Source: Ruminococcus sp. (GTDB taxonomy: Bacteria; Bacillota; Clostridia; Oscillospirales; Acutalibacteraceae). Taken from it: a DNA stretch of 56,131 bases. Below, in pieces: positions 16,415 to 26,900 of this stretch. A program made the translations under genes and the position numbers. The stretch spans positions 1 through 56,131 of the forward strand of contig JAFUIK010000033.1 of NCBI GenBank assembly GCA_017473955.1. Reading direction: 5' to 3'. Within the stretch, counting starts at the first letter, position 1. Each line of letters opens with the position of its first letter. The notes under the pieces are model-generated. The model did no database searches, was not told where the DNA came from, and worked only from the letters and a program-made list of their open reading frames with translations.

Positions 16415-17338
16415 TCAGGAAAAAGTTGTAGCTATATATTTTTCACAAGTATATGGCGAGTACACAAACTCGTCAATATGCTCCCCTTTATAATAATACT
16501 TTGGTTTTTCAAGCAACGCTTCCGAGTCAAAGGTATCAATGATAATAAGCTTGATTTTCATTTTTGATGGGATGATACTCTTTATATATACACTAGCTCT
16601 CTGGCCTACCTTAACACCATCTTTAAGCTCTGCAAGTCCCGCTAAATTCGGAGTAAGCTCAACAAAGGCTCCGTAGTTTTCAACAGAGCGTACGATACCT
16701 GACACGGTTTCGCCTTGAGTGAAATTGTCGGCATTTTCTTGCCAAGTACCGAGTAATTCCTTGTGACTCAAGCTAATCCTACCGTTTTCAATCGACTTTA
16801 TCACGGCTTTTATGTCCATACCAACCGCAAATCTCTCTTTCGGGTGTTCAATTCTTGACACCGAAATTGCGTCAATCGGCATTAGTGCCACCACTCCACA
16901 ACCTATGTCAGCAAACGCACCAAAAGCTTCAAGGTGGGTTATTCGTGCCGGAACCACGTCACCTACAGACAGTGCGTTTATGTAGTTATCAATGCATCTG
17001 CGTTGAGCTTTCTCACGCGATAAAAGTGCTACTGTTTCGCCTTTATCAGAAACAGTGAAATCGGTTATAACAAAGCTCACGGGTCGGTTAACTCGAGATA
17101 TAACCGCTATATCACGCACTGTGCCCTCCTTTATTCCGACCGCTCCCTCTTCTCGCGGGATTATCCCCTTTATCTCGCCCATATCAACAATCAGGTTGTG
17201 ATGTGCATCGCACACCGTCGCTCTGGCTTCGAGTATCTTAGAGCTTTGCTTTGCTTCTCGCATATTTGAAAGGGATGACAGTGTTCTCTGATTTTCACAA
17301 GTATTAATCAGCTTCCCCTCCGGTAAATAGCCTGTCAT
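16415..17338 (-). CDS. S1 RNA-binding domain protein (RpsA-like)
   Basis: A 307-aa protein with S1-type OB-fold repeats: a weak first one around IVDMGEIKGIIPREE (about 50-120), a clear second with VGDVVPARITHLEAFGAFAD (about 128-200) and a third with GETVSGIVRSVENYGAFVELT (about 212-270). Similar short S1 proteins in Clostridia are annotated as ribosomal protein S1 homologues, though they lack the six repeats of true S1. AAGGAGG precedes the ATG. Probable role is RNA binding in translation or decay. Confidence 0.82.
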   Translation of the reverse strand: MTGYLPEGKLINTCENQRTLSSLSNMREAKQSSKILEARATVCDAHHNLIVDMGEIKGIIPREEGAVGIKEGTVRDIAVISRVNRPVSFVITDFTVSDKGETVALLSREKAQRRCIDNYINALSVGDVVPARITHLEAFGAFADIGCGVVALMPIDAISVSRIEHPKERFAVGMDIKAVIKSIENGRISLSHKELLGTWQENADNFTQGETVSGIVRSVENYGAFVELTPNLAGLAELKDGVKVGQRASVYIKSIIPSKMKIKLIIIDTFDSEALLEKPKYYYKGEHIDEFVYSPYTCEKYIATTFS

Positions 17339-17439
17339 TTTGTATCCTCCTTAGACTTTCTCTTTGTAATTTTTATGTAAGAGGATTTTAAGATATGCAA
17401 ACAGTATTTGAACAATGTTTGAAAATTTAGGTTTTGCTA

Positions 17440-17468
17440 TTGAAAAGAAAGCGAATATATATTAAAAT
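17440..17468 (+). promoter_or_regulatory. Promoter for the cyclophilin gene
   Basis: TTGAAA (17440-17445) and TAAAAT (17463-17468) separated by 17 nt. Confidence 0.7.
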
Positions 17469-17504
17469 CTAGTTAGTCTTTTTGACAAGAAAGGAAAAGA
17501 AACA

Positions 17505-18230
17505 ATGAAAAAAACACTTATTGCAGTTGTAGCTTTACTTATGTGTATGACTGTTCTCACAGCTTGTGGTGACGATGTTGTATATACAGGTACTACAACT
17601 AAGACAAGCTCAAATTCATCACAAAGCGAGGAAACAAAAATGACTTACGAAGCTAAACCAACAGACGCATTACTCGACATCAACGATATCAAGACAGCTG
17701 AAGATGTTACAGTTGACGACGATTACGCAACAAGAGACCCTGAAAAAGGCGAAACTATTGCTGTTATCCACACAAACTACGGTGACATCTCAATGAGATT
17801 TTACGATGAAATCGCTCCACTTGCTACTAACAACTTCATCGCTCTTGCAGAAGCAGGCAGATATGATAAAACTATCTTCCACAGAATTATCAATGAATTT
17901 ATGATTCAGGGTGGTGACTACACTAACTTCAACGGCACAGGCGGTGCTTCAGCTTACGGCACAGAATTCGACAACGAGGTTTCTGAGTACGCATCAAACA
18001 TCAGAGGTTCAGTTGCTATGGCAAACGCTGGTCCAGATACAAACGGTAGCCAGTTCTACATCAACCAGTGTCATGAAGACAACGCATATCTCGACGGCGG
18101 TTACACAGTTTTCGGCTGGGTTTACGAGGGTATGGATGTTGTAGATGAAATTGCAGCAGTTGCCACTGACGGCTACAACAAACCTCTTGAAGACGTTATC
18201 ATCGAGTACGTTGAAATCTTAGAATACTAA
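17505..18230 (+). CDS. Cyclophilin-type peptidyl-prolyl isomerase lipoprotein
   Basis: A 241-aa exported lipoprotein. Residues 1-21 are a signal peptide ending in the lipobox LTAC (Cys21). A Ser/Thr linker leads to a cyclophilin domain from about 85 with NYGDISMRFYDEIAPLATNNF, the catalytic FHRIINEFMIQGGDY and NTNGSQFYIN-type NGSQFYINQC. It should assist folding of secreted proteins at the membrane surface. Length and motif order are normal for clostridial secreted cyclophilins. Confidence 0.94.
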   Translation: MKKTLIAVVALLMCMTVLTACGDDVVYTGTTTKTSSNSSQSEETKMTYEAKPTDALLDINDIKTAEDVTVDDDYATRDPEKGETIAVIHTNYGDISMRFYDEIAPLATNNFIALAEAGRYDKTIFHRIINEFMIQGGDYTNFNGTGGASAYGTEFDNEVSEYASNIRGSVAMANAGPDTNGSQFYINQCHEDNAYLDGGYTVFGWVYEGMDVVDEIAAVATDGYNKPLEDVIIEYVEILEY

Positions 18231-18290
18231 TTTTATTTCTAATTCAGAATTATACCTATCTAGCGAATTTTCCTGAAAGGAATTATAACT

Positions 18291-19139
18291 ATGGCAGATA
18301 AACCGATAGTCGCGATTATGTACGACTTTGATAAAACTCTGTGTACCAAGGATATGCAGGACTATACCTTTATCCCGAGCCTGTCGATGAAGTCTTCCGA
18401 CTTCTGGGCTGCTGCAAACGGCTTTGGCAGAGAGCAGCATATGGACTCAATCCTTGCGTATATGTACGTTATGATTCAAAAATCAAAGGAAAAGAATATA
18501 CCTCTTAGACGCGAAACTCTAGTATCTAACGGCAAGGACATTGAGTTTTACAAAGGTGTTACTGAGTGGTTTGACAGAGTTAACCAGTACGGTGCTCTAA
18601 TAGGCGTAAGCGTTGAACACTACATCATCTCGTCAGGCTTAAAAGAAATCATCGAAGGCTCATCAATCAGTGATAAGTTCAAGGAGATTTTTGCCTGCGA
18701 ATTTTACTACGATGAAACAGGTCACGCTGTATGGCCAAAAACTGCGGTCAACTACACTAACAAAACTCAATTTGTTTATCGCATCAACAAGGGAGTGCTT
18801 GATGTCGCTAACGACGTTGATTTAAACCGCTCTATGCCCGATGATTCAAAGCGAGTACCGTTTTGTAATATGATTTACATAGGCGACGGTTTGTCCGATG
18901 TTCCATGCATGAAGATGATGAAAGCATACGGCGGTCAATCAATTGCTGTTTACACTGACGCTAATAAAGAGAAGGTTGAACAGCTCTTGCTTGAAGACAG
19001 AGTTGACTTTATCTTTCCTGCTGATTACTCAAAAGACGGAGCTCTCGACAAAACAATGAAAAACATTCTTCGAAAAATTGCAATTGCCGGAGACTTGTAT
19101 GACGAAAATTCACGTCAGCTTAAGAGTATAGGGAAATAA
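18291..19139 (+). CDS. HAD-superfamily phosphatase
   Basis: A 282-aa haloacid dehalogenase-type hydrolase. Motif I is YDFDKTL (about 11-17; nucleophile Asp12 and acid Asp14), motif II lies near ISSG (about 120), and motif IV is YIGDGLSDVPCM (about 202). The insert after motif I (about 25-110) is a helical cap. Similar to phosphoserine-phosphatase-like HADs, but the substrate cannot be told. GAAAGGAA precedes the ATG. It follows the cyclophilin by 60 nt. Confidence 0.88.
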   Translation: MADKPIVAIMYDFDKTLCTKDMQDYTFIPSLSMKSSDFWAAANGFGREQHMDSILAYMYVMIQKSKEKNIPLRRETLVSNGKDIEFYKGVTEWFDRVNQYGALIGVSVEHYIISSGLKEIIEGSSISDKFKEIFACEFYYDETGHAVWPKTAVNYTNKTQFVYRINKGVLDVANDVDLNRSMPDDSKRVPFCNMIYIGDGLSDVPCMKMMKAYGGQSIAVYTDANKEKVEQLLLEDRVDFIFPADYSKDGALDKTMKNILRKIAIAGDLYDENSRQLKSIGK

Positions 19140-19171
19140 TTTTTCTAACGACACAATCAAATAAATAATAT

Positions 19172-19212
19172 AACGGGCTGTCTTACTAAGCAAAATAGTA
19201 AGGCAGCCCGTT
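19172..19212. terminator. Bidirectional terminator between HAD and potD
   Basis: AACGGGCTG(T)CTTACTA pairs with TAGTAAG(G)CAGCCCGTT, a long stem between convergent genes, followed by T-rich sequence. Confidence 0.9.
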
Positions 19213-19227
19213 TGTTTTTGTTAAATA

Positions 19228-20475
19228 TTATCTTTTCTGAATCTTACCGCGATTTTTAATAGACTTAATTATACTTGAAGTCAGCATATAAATAGTCGCA
19301 ACAATTACCGCTAAAAGAAGAATACAAACGATGATTGTATACTTAGGGTCAGCACTGGTTTCTCCACCCATATCAGTGATTTCAGCAGAGGACGAACACG
19401 CTTTCACGAATTTCTCCTGCATATATACGTACACATCACTAGGAATGTTAGAGAAAGTGTAGCACTTATCCAAATACTCCTCGGGCGGATAGATAAGCTC
19501 GCAGTTTTTGATTTCATCATCGAGCATTTCGTAAGCTCCGCTGTTAGGAGTACCATAGCCGATGTACTCAGCGTTTGCAAGAGCAATTTCGGGGTCACAC
19601 ATAAAGTTTATAAACAGCTCAGCGTACTCCTTGTTCTGGCAACATGTTGGAATACACATAGCGTCAACGAAGAGATTAGAGCCTTCCTCAGGTAAGCAGT
19701 AGGTCAAATCTGGGTTATTGTCCATCATTGTGTAAATATCGCCTGCATAATACGGTGCAATACCTGCTTGAGAGCCCTCCATCTCGGTGAACACCTGATC
19801 CATAACGTACTTTTTAAGGAGAGGTTTCTGAGATACGAGCTTTTCGGTTGCTCTGTCAATATCCTCGTGAGTGAATGTTTCGTCACCCGGATTTATCGGT
19901 GGGTCACAAAGCTGCATAGCAATAGCCATCGAGTCACGAGAGTTGTTGAACATCAGAATCTTGCCCTTGTTCTTCTCGCTCCACAAATCCTTAAAACCGG
20001 TTACATCATCGTGGCCGAGCACCTTAGGATTATATCCCAGAGCTACAACACAGGTGGTGTAAGGAATTGAATACTCACCTGTCGGATCATACGACGAGGT
20101 TTTGTATCTGTCCATAATATACTTATAATTAGGGACATTGTTAAAGTCGATTTTCTCAAGCATCCCCTCTTCCCTAAGTTTACTGACCATATAGTCAGAT
20201 GGGATAATAACATCATAGGAAGAGTTGGAGTTTGACAAGATGTTGTAAAGCTCCTCGTTTGTCTCAAAGTTTGTGTAATTGACTTTGATGTTGTACTTCT
20301 CTTCAAACGCATCAATGACATCGAGTGTGCCGTCGTCGCCGTTAGAGATGTACTCGCCCCAGTTGTATACATTAACTTCGCCTTCATAACCACCGCTACT
20401 ACCGCCACAGCCTGACAGACACAGCGGTAAAACAAAAATTATGAGGCACAAAAGAACGCATAATTTCTTTTTCAT
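19228..20475 (-). CDS. potD: Spermidine/putrescine ABC transporter substrate-binding lipoprotein
   Basis: A 415-aa polyamine-binding protein with a lipoprotein signal (lipobox CLSGC, Cys about 23). The mature part starts EVNVYNWGEYI and contains IIPSDYMVSKL, typical of PotD. Unusually, a predicted membrane segment (VCILLLAVIVATIYML, about 383-398) and a basic tail follow at the C-terminus, so the protein may be anchored at both ends. Last gene of the potABCD operon, 19 nt after potC. Confidence 0.93.
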   Translation of the reverse strand: MKKKLCVLLCLIIFVLPLCLSGCGGSSGGYEGEVNVYNWGEYISNGDDGTLDVIDAFEEKYNIKVNYTNFETNEELYNILSNSNSSYDVIIPSDYMVSKLREEGMLEKIDFNNVPNYKYIMDRYKTSSYDPTGEYSIPYTTCVVALGYNPKVLGHDDVTGFKDLWSEKNKGKILMFNNSRDSMAIAMQLCDPPINPGDETFTHEDIDRATEKLVSQKPLLKKYVMDQVFTEMEGSQAGIAPYYAGDIYTMMDNNPDLTYCLPEEGSNLFVDAMCIPTCCQNKEYAELFINFMCDPEIALANAEYIGYGTPNSGAYEMLDDEIKNCELIYPPEEYLDKCYTFSNIPSDVYVYMQEKFVKACSSSAEITDMGGETSADPKYTIIVCILLLAVIVATIYMLTSSIIKSIKNRGKIQKR

Positions 20476-20494
20476 TTTCTACTCCCAAAATAAA

Positions 20495-21286
20495 TTATGC
20501 ACGAGATTTCTCGGCTTCTTTGTTATTTCTGATGTTGATGAGAATCAGTATCAGCAAAATCGCAACAAAGAGCAGTGCCGACAGTGCATTTGCCTTAGGA
20601 TTTATACGCTGGTGAGTCATCGTGTAAATCTGAATAGGCAGAGTCTGGAACTTACTGCCACGGGTAAAGTATGTGATAACAAAGTCATCAAGAGAGTATG
20701 TGAAGCTGATAAGCATACCTGAGAAAATGCCCGGCATAATCTCAGGAAGCACAACCTTGAAGAACGCCTTTATCGGACTGCATCCAAGGTCGAGTGCAGC
20801 TTCGTAGATACTGCTGTCCATACGCTTTAGTCGCGGAGTAACGTTCAAAATAACATACGGTGTACAGAAACCAATGTGAGCCAAAAGCACCGTTACAAAA
20901 CCCATTTCAAAATTAAACAAAGTACCTGCCATAGTAAACAGAAGCATCAGCGACACACCTGTTACAATCTCAGGGTTGATGATAGGAATATTTGAAACGG
21001 TCTGGACTACGGTTCTGTAACCACCTTTAAAATTGTAAATACCAATCGCAGCGAGTGTTCCGAGGATTGTCGCAAAAAGTGATGCTAAAAACGCAACAAG
21101 CAAAGAGTTGTACAGCGACTGCATAATCTGCGAATCCTGAAACAATGCTACATACCACTTGAGCGTAAAGCCTTTCCATACAGAGGTTTTTCCGTCGTTG
21201 AAAGAGTACGCAATAAGGTAGATAAGCGGTAAGTACAAAAAGCCCATAATAAGGCCGAAATAAATCTTTTGAGAAAGCTTTTTCAT
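20495..21286 (-). CDS. potC: Spermidine/putrescine ABC transporter permease
   Basis: A 263-aa inner-membrane permease with six hydrophobic segments and the EAA loop YEAALDLGCSPIKAFFKVVLPEIMPGI (about 170-195, key EAA-x3-G) that contacts the ATPase. Starts in a 4-nt overlap with potB. Confidence 0.93.
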   Translation of the reverse strand: MKKLSQKIYFGLIMGFLYLPLIYLIAYSFNDGKTSVWKGFTLKWYVALFQDSQIMQSLYNSLLVAFLASLFATILGTLAAIGIYNFKGGYRTVVQTVSNIPIINPEIVTGVSLMLLFTMAGTLFNFEMGFVTVLLAHIGFCTPYVILNVTPRLKRMDSSIYEAALDLGCSPIKAFFKVVLPEIMPGIFSGMLISFTYSLDDFVITYFTRGSKFQTLPIQIYTMTHQRINPKANALSALLFVAILLILILINIRNNKEAEKSRA

Positions 21287-22074
21287 ACGCCGACAGCCTC
21301 CTCATCACCAAACTTGTTCATAAACACAAGGAAGCCCAAAATAACTACCATAAGCACAAGTGCGATAGCTGAACCTGTGTGGTGGTCAGACTGGAACACA
21401 CGCTCAATGACATCACCTATCATAAACTGTGTGCCACCTAAGTACTGAGCTACAAGGAATGTGCTGGCTGTAGGAACAAATACCATTGTTACACCTGAGA
21501 TAATACCAGGCACAGACAATGGGAAAACAACGTTTTTGAATACATAGAATCTGCTCGCACCCAAATCCTGTGCGGCTTCGATAAGTGAGTTATCGATTTT
21601 ACTCATAACGGTGTGTATAGGCAAAATCATAAATGGCAGAAACTCGTACACCATACCTAAAATGGTAGCACCTGAATTACCAATAAGAGTTACATCAATA
21701 CCGATAAAATTCAGCAAGGTATCAAGCGGACCGTAATTCTGCAGAATCTGCACCCAAGCGTAAATTCGAAGCAGAAAGTTCATCCACATCGGCACCATAA
21801 TGAACATTATAATCATACTCTGCTTGTGCTCGTCACATCGTGAAATCATAAAGCTCAGCGGATACGCAAGCACCAGACATATAAATGTTGAAATAAGAGC
21901 AACCCACAGCGAGTACAAGAACACCTGTGAGTAATCAGCGGCACTGATGAAAGTATCAAATGTAAAGTTGCCCTGCGCATCAGTAAATGCGTAGTAAGCA
22001 ACCATACAAATTGGTACAATGGTAAAAAGAAGCATCCACAAAAGGTACGGATAAGCTGTCTTTTTAGTCTTCAT
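21283..22074 (-). CDS. potB: Spermidine/putrescine ABC transporter permease
   Basis: A 263-aa permease paired with PotC. It has six hydrophobic segments and the EAA loop [20 protein letters not shown] (about 167-186). It overlaps potA by 11 nt and potC by 4 nt, so all three are translationally coupled. Confidence 0.93.
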   Translation of the reverse strand: MKTKKTAYPYLLWMLLFTIVPICMVAYYAFTDAQGNFTFDTFISAADYSQVFLYSLWVALISTFICLVLAYPLSFMISRCDEHKQSMIIMFIMVPMWMNFLLRIYAWVQILQNYGPLDTLLNFIGIDVTLIGNSGATILGMVYEFLPFMILPIHTVMSKIDNSLIEAAQDLGASRFYVFKNVVFPLSVPGIISGVTMVFVPTASTFLVAQYLGGTQFMIGDVIERVFQSDHHTGSAIALVLMVVILGFLVFMNKFGDEEAVGV

Positions 22075-23479
22075 CGGCGTTTTCCTCCTCTATAACTTCG
22101 AAGGTAGCCTTTGAAAAATCAAAGCTTATCGGAACATAGGTAGCAACCTGCTCATCCTGATCGCTCTGCATCAGCCATTTTCTCTCATCGGACTCAAGGA
22201 TGATTTCATTGTGCTCACCCTTCCAGATAACAGACTCGATGTAAACCTCATCGAGGTCACCGACACCGTCACCTGCGATATGAAGTCCTGATGGTGGCAG
22301 GATAATGTGGAGCTTTGTGCCCTCTGCATAATAGCAGTTAGGTACTTCAATTTCATTGTCCTCAATAGATATAGTAATAGTATTAGCTTCCTCATCACTG
22401 TAAAGTACAGTAGTGAAAATTTCATTGTTAGGAAGCAAAAACATTTTTCTCATAATATGGATGTTGTCAGGGTCAACAGTCATACCGATAGTTGAGCCGA
22501 CCTTCTGAGCAACTGTTGAGTGGATAATCCACTGGCACTTGTTACACTTGACGCTCATTTCATAGTGAACACCCTTAAAGATTGTGTCTTCAACAGTACC
22601 GACAAGTACAGATTCACTCGGGTCAACAACCTCGATATCCTCAGGACGGATAACTACATCGACAGGAGTGTTTTTACCAAAACCTTTGTCAACACAGGTA
22701 ATTTCCTGACCGAGAATACTTACTCTGCAGTCACCAAGCATAACGCCGTTGATGATATTAGCCTCACCAATAAAGTCGGCAACGAAAGCGTCAGCAGGCT
22801 CATTGTAAATATCAGCAGGAGTACCGATTTGAGCTATATGACCGTTGTTCATAACAACAACTCTGTCACTCATTGTTAAGGCTTCCTCCTGATCGTGAGT
22901 TACATAAACGAAGGTTTTCTTGGTTTTCTGCTGGATTTTCTTAAGCTCAATCTGCATATCCTTACGCAGTTTAAGGTCAAGTGCTCCCAGCGGTTCATCA
23001 AGAAGAACCACATCAGGGTCACACACAAGTGCTCGTGCAATAGCAACACGCTGTTGCTGACCACCCGAAAGATTGTGAATCTTACGTTTTTCGTAGCCTT
23101 TCAAATCAACGATAGCTAGCATATGCTTGACCTTATTCTCTATTTCACGCTTGTCCATCTTCTTAAGACGAAGACCAAAAGCAATATTATCGTAAACATT
23201 AAGATGCGGAAACAAAGCATACTTTTGAAAAACGGTATTGACGTTACGCTTGTGAGGCGGAAGGTCATTGATACGCTTATCATCAAAGAAAACATCGCCG
23301 TCTTTCGGTTCAATAAAACCACCGATAATTCTAAGCGTCGTAGTTTTACCGCAACCTGACGGACCTAAAAGCGTTATGAATTCCTTGTCATAGATATCGA
23401 GATTGATACCGTTTAAGATTACTTCATTTCCGTAGTCGAAGAAGATATTTTTCAGGGACACAATAGTTTTTCTGTCCAA
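22064..23479 (-). CDS. potA: Spermidine/putrescine ABC transporter ATPase
   Basis: A 471-aa ATPase powering polyamine import. Walker [10 protein letters not shown], signature [15 protein letters not shown] and Walker [13 protein letters not shown] are intact, followed by a TOBE domain with [10 protein letters not shown]. It is about 100 residues longer than PotA of E. coli; the extra C-terminal part (from about 365) looks like a second TOBE-like segment ([11 protein letters not shown]). I start at the TTG at 23479, 7 nt after GGGGG; the frame is open to 23509, but that start lacks a ribosome-binding site. Confidence 0.93.
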   Translation of the reverse strand: MDRKTIVSLKNIFFDYGNEVILNGINLDIYDKEFITLLGPSGCGKTTTLRIIGGFIEPKDGDVFFDDKRINDLPPHKRNVNTVFQKYALFPHLNVYDNIAFGLRLKKMDKREIENKVKHMLAIVDLKGYEKRKIHNLSGGQQQRVAIARALVCDPDVVLLDEPLGALDLKLRKDMQIELKKIQQKTKKTFVYVTHDQEEALTMSDRVVVMNNGHIAQIGTPADIYNEPADAFVADFIGEANIINGVMLGDCRVSILGQEITCVDKGFGKNTPVDVVIRPEDIEVVDPSESVLVGTVEDTIFKGVHYEMSVKCNKCQWIIHSTVAQKVGSTIGMTVDPDNIHIMRKMFLLPNNEIFTTVLYSDEEANTITISIEDNEIEVPNCYYAEGTKLHIILPPSGLHIAGDGVGDLDEVYIESVIWKGEHNEIILESDERKWLMQSDQDEQVATYVPISFDFSKATFEVIEEENADED

Positions 23480-23530
23480 CTTTCTACCCCCAATCAGAAT
23501 ATTAAACAAAATACAAATTTCGTCAAATAA

Positions 23531-23559
23531 ATTATAGTGGCAAGCACCCCTTTTGTCAA
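23531..23559 (-). promoter_or_regulatory. Consensus promoter for potABCD
   Basis: Minus-strand TTGACA (23554-23559), 17 nt, TATAAT (23531-23536); full consensus. Confidence 0.9.
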
Positions 23560-23972
23560 CGAATTATAAGAATATTTTTTAACGATTTAAACAACTAAAA
23601 TTTAGTAATTTTTCATACATACTTTTCTACCCCCCATTCACAAAAGTCAGCTTGACTTTTTGACAAATATGTGCACTGCTATGGCAATATACACATATAC
23701 ACACTTTTAAAGTTAGACATATCTTATGTTTCTCTTTGTTATTTTCGACAAATTAATCGTCTTTAGTTTGTGCATATTGCTAGCAACCATGATTATTCAT
23801 TTTAAAAGAAATCTGCTTTTTTATTTTGCAAGGTAAAAGTGCACATTTATATGGTTACATTTTTGTTAAATATATGTATTTAATATTTAGGGAAAAAGAT
23901 TTATAATTAGGCTAGGGTAGTTTGGTGCGACTTTTTAGCTCAAACACTTAAGAATTTGAAAGGAAGATTGAT
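23560..23972 (+). promoter_or_regulatory. AT-rich regulatory region before the amylase gene
   Basis: About 410 nt without a gene. A possible extended region TATAAT at 23902-23907 lies 65 nt before the start codon but its -35 partner is poor. The sequence has several A/T runs and the word TTTTGACAAATATGTGCA near 23656-23674. I see no hairpin, riboswitch or clear operator. Weak promoter match suggests activator-dependent expression, which is inference. Confidence 0.4.
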
Positions 23973-26900
23973 GTGAAAAACTTCAAAAGAACTCTGTCTT
24001 TGCTCCTCGCCATCATAATGGTTGCTTCAATGCTCACAGTTGTTGCAACTGCACAGGCATTCGCTGCACAGACAGAAACAAGTGAAACAAGTGCTGTAAC
24101 AAGTGCGGACAGTTTTACATGGGATAACGCAACAGTTTATTTCGTACTTACTGACCGTTTTGTTAACGGCGACACTTCTAACGACCATTCTTACAACAGA
24201 CTTATCAACAAAGACGGCTCTGTTGTCACCTCAAGTATGCTCAACTCAGATGCAGCTACTTTCCACGGCGGTGACTTCAAGGGTCTTACAAGCAAAATCG
24301 AAGATGGTTACTTCGATGACCTTGGCGTAAATGCTCTTTGGATCACAGCTCCTTATGAGCAGATTCACGGTTACGTTATCGTTGGTGAAGGTAAGTCAAA
24401 CTCTGTTAAGCACTATGCTTACCACGGCTACTATGCTATGGACTACACTCAGACAGACGCAAACTTCGGTACAGCCGCTGAGTTCAAAGAAATGGTTGAC
24501 ACAGCCCACGAGCACGGCATCAGAATCGTACTTGATATCGTTATGAACCACCCTGGTTACAACACAATCTACGATATGAAGGAATACAACTTTGGTGCTT
24601 TCGTATCAGGCTACGGCGACAACTACGCTTTAGATCAGTACTACAACTGGAAAAACAACGCTAACTACCATCGTTCTATCGACTACACCTCTTCTGCTGC
24701 AGCTTCAGGATGGGCTAACTGGTGGGGCGGTAGCTGGATTAGAGCAGGTATCACAGGCTACGAAAGACAGGGTAGCGACGCTTTAACAGGCACAGCCGGT
24801 GGCGATCTTCCTGACTTTAAAACAGAATCAGGCAACACTGTTTCTGTTCCTACATTCCTCCAGAATAAGTGGAAGACAGAAGGCAGATACAACGAAGAGA
24901 TGAACGGCTTAAACGCTTGGTTCTCAAAGACTGGCAACGCAAAAACTGTTAGAAACCACCTCGTATACTGGCTCTCAGAGTGGGTTAGAGAATATGGTGT
25001 CGACGGTTTTAGATGCGACACAGCTAAACACGTTGAGCTTGCTTCATGGAAGGCTCTTTCTGACGAATGTACAAAGGCACTCAACGAGTGGAGAGCTAAC
25101 AACAAGGGCAAGGTTGAGGCTGCATCATGGACAGATGATTTCTGGATGACAGCTGAAGACTACGGTGCTGGTGTTAACAAGGACAGCTACTTCACAAGCG
25201 GTGGTTTTGATTCAAAAATCAACTTCTCATTCACAGGCGGCGGCGGTGTTACAAACTCAGGTTCTATCAACAATACATACGCTGACTATGCTAACAAGAT
25301 CAACAACGATCCTAACTTTAACGTACTTTCTTACATTTCTTCACACGATACTGCACTTTGCAGAAACGACCTCATCTATCAAGGCTCTGCATTCCTTCTC
25401 TTACCTGGTGCAGTACAGATCTTCTACGGTGACGAAACAGCTCGTCCACTCGTAAGCTCTAACCTCAGCAATATTCCTGACCACCTCTTACGTTCTGATA
25501 TGAACTGGAACTCAATCAACCAGTCAGTACTTTCACACTGGCAGAAGGTTGGTACTTTCAGAAACAACCACGTAGCAGTTGGTGCAGGTTCACACAAAGC
25601 CATCACAGCTACAAGCGGTCAGGCATTCGTTCGTGAGTACAACAAGAACGGCGTTTCTGATACAGTATTCGCTTGTATCGCTGCAAACAATAACACAAAT
25701 GTTACTCTTACAGTTGGTTCTTACGTATCTGACGGTACAATCTTAAAGAACACATACGATAACTCTACAGCTACTGTAAGTGGCGGTAAGGTTACATTCA
25801 ACTCAGGTGCTAACGGCACTATCCTTGTTGAAATCGCAGGTGCTTCTACAAAACCTGACGTTTCTGTTTCACAGACAGGCGGTAACTTCGCTGATTCACT
25901 CACAATCACAGCTACTCTAAACGAGTACGCAACAAGTGGTACATATCAGATCGGTTCTGCTACACCTGTAACATTCACAGGTTCTAAATCATTCACAATC
26001 GGTGCTGATATGGCATTTGATGAGTCTGTAACAATCAAGTTCACAGCAACTGATGGTACAGACACTAAGGAGCGTTCTTACACATACACAAAGATCGATC
26101 CAAATGCTACACCATTCAAGTTCCCTACAGAACGCACAATTTACCTTCTCGACACAGCAGGTTGGGGCAAAGCTAACTGCTACGCTTGGATCACAGGCGG
26201 TGCTAACAACGGTGCTTGGCCGGGTGTTGCTATGACTGAGGCTGGCGAATACGAAGGTAGTAAGGTTTACGCTTACGATGTTCCTGCTTCTATGACAAAC
26301 GTTATCTTCAACAACGGTACAGCTCAGACAGACGACCTTACATTCCAGCAGTATTCATACTACAACAACGGTACAAATCAGTGGGTAAAGGTTGACCCTC
26401 CAAAGCCAACAGAGGCTCCTACACAGGCTCCAACTCCTGCACCTACAAAGCCAACACAGGCTCCTACTCAGGCTCCTACTCCTACACCTACAAAGCCAAC
26501 TCAGGCTCCTACAGTTAAACCATCAATAACTCCTGGCCTTACAGCAATGCTCGGCGACGCTGATGGCGACAACGACGTTTCAGTTATCGACGCAACTCAG
26601 ATTCAGCTTTACCTAGCTAAGGAAGTTAGTTTTGATGCAAGAGCAATGCTCGCTTCAGACGTTGATGGTGACGGCGAAGTTTCTATCCTCGATGCTACTG
26701 AAATCCAGTTATTTATCGCTAAGATTTCAGACAAGTATCCAATCGGTGAAATAGTAGGCGGAAACGATGTTGAGCCAACAGAAGCTCCAACAGAAGCTCC
26801 TACTCAGGCTCCTACACAGAAGCCAACACAGGCTCCTACTCAGGCTCCTACTCAGGCTCCTACAGAAGCTCCAACAGATGCTCCTGTAAAAACAACTAAC

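Noticed and set aside
24758-25111. Antisense frame inside the amylase
   Set aside because: No ribosome-binding site; open only because of biased codon use in the sense gene.
26400-26885. CRISPR-like repeats
   Set aside because: The repeats encode PTQAPT linkers in frame and lack unique spacers. I saw no CRISPR array in the window.
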